In this document: positions 63,633-64,000 of the stretch, in pieces
Position numbering within the stretch: position 1 is the first letter of the stretch
Layout: the number at the start of each line of letters is the position of its first letter
The notes under the pieces: model-generated
Told to the model about the DNA's origin: nothing
What the model saw: the letters and a program-made list of their open reading frames with translations, nothing else
Database searches by the model: none
Assembly: GCA_000328365.1 (NCBI GenBank)
Contig: KB307921.1
Span: forward strand, 79,676 to 143,675
Reading direction: 5' to 3'
Source of the DNA: Capitella teleta
Taxonomy: Eukaryota > Annelida > Polychaeta > Capitellidae
DNA length: 64,000 nt
Translations under genes and position numbers: made by a program

Positions 63633-64000
63633 ATGGACACCGTCGAATTGAGCATTCTGCTCTTGCGCATCGCTTGCAGTGTCTTCATCGCCCTCACCCT
63701 GCTTGATGTGGTCCGCAAGCAATGGAGCCGACCCCGTATCCCAGGGCCGTGGTCGGTGCCGGTGTTCGGCTCCCTGCCCTTCCTCGGCACCCGCCTGCAC
63801 ACAACGCTGACCGACATGCGCGAGAAGTACGGCGATATCTTCCAAGTCACAATCGGATCAAAGAAAGTGGTTGTGCTGTGTGGCATGGAAACCGTGCAAG
63901 CGGCTCTCGTCCATCAGTCGCAGGTGTTTTCGGGCAGGCCTCGTCTACACACCTTCCAACTGGCCTCTGAGGGAAAGACGATGGTGTTCAACAGTTCAAC
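63633..64000 (+). CDS. Cytochrome P450, CYP1-like (clan 2), 5' part only
   Basis: The ATG at 63633 opens 122 codons to the window edge without a splice. An N-terminal membrane anchor (LSILLLRIACSVFIALTLL, residues 5-23) precedes the proline-rich hinge RIPGPWSVPVFGSLPFLG. Then come REKYGDIFQVTIGSKKVVVL and GRPRLHTFQLASEGKTMVF. The last stretch resembles the CYP1 signature between helices B and C (GRPxxxxFxLxxxGxSMxF). CYP1 enzymes are ER-bound monooxygenases of aromatic compounds, often induced through AHR. The heme-binding cysteine loop lies beyond the window. Another clan-2 family (CYP17- or CYP2-like) cannot be ruled out. Confidence 0.7.
   Translation, partial: MDTVELSILLLRIACSVFIALTLLDVVRKQWSRPRIPGPWSVPVFGSLPFLGTRLHTTLTDMREKYGDIFQVTIGSKKVVVLCGMETVQAALVHQSQVFSGRPRLHTFQLASEGKTMVFNSS

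Overview
The window reads as animal nuclear DNA: host genes are split by GT-AG introns (some only 51-60 bp), there is a Pol III tRNA gene, and transposons and trinucleotide microsatellites are abundant. Host proteins recognised are TFIIE-alpha, RABL3, RPF2, a CCDC81-like protein and the start of a CYP1-like P450. They occur with a stand-alone BPL_N protein and a DUF1349/REE1-type protein. This set suggests a marine invertebrate, most likely a deuterostome (echinoderm, hemichordate or amphioxus grade). A lophotrochozoan is not excluded.

Layout. 1-20 kb is mostly a transposon graveyard. It holds a few unassigned minus-strand exons at the left edge, a LINE ORF1 scrap, a short-LTR Ty3/gypsy element (4672-10268) whose 5' LTR is split by a pogo-like element, and a second pogo-like element. 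A second Ty3/gypsy-related element follows (about 11.45-18.58 kb) with integrase upstream of reverse transcriptase, the order of Gmr1-like elements. Inside its RNase H region sits a 3.1-kb inserted element with short terminal inverted repeats. That insert carries two nearly identical 618-bp direct repeats, a LINE scrap and a possible two-exon gene.

20-40 kb is a compact host gene cluster: a DUF1349/REE1-like gene (+), two tandem DoxX/TMEM35-like genes (+), RABL3 (-), GTF2E1 (+), the 3' part of RPF2 (-), a 50-N assembly gap, a CCDC81-like gene (+) and a stand-alone BPL_N gene (-). Exon boundaries and phases were worked out by eye and close in frame for REE1, both TMEM35-like genes, RABL3, GTF2E1, CCDC81 (its in-window part) and BPL_N. 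Transposons lie inside introns: a pogo-like element in REE1 intron 1 and a fold-back element in RABL3 intron 1.

40-64 kb is gene-poor. It is dominated by one von Willebrand factor A (VWA) gene whose common exons lie at 55.7-59.0 kb. Several upstream candidate first or cassette exons (42.96, 45.9, 52.04 and 54.2 kb) all end in the same splice phase and so could feed it. An intron-containing elongator tRNA-Met gene lies at 48.4 kb. The window ends inside exon 1 of a CYP1-like gene. Long stretches here show only microsatellites, palindromes and a recurring 12-mer (GTGCGTTATGAT).
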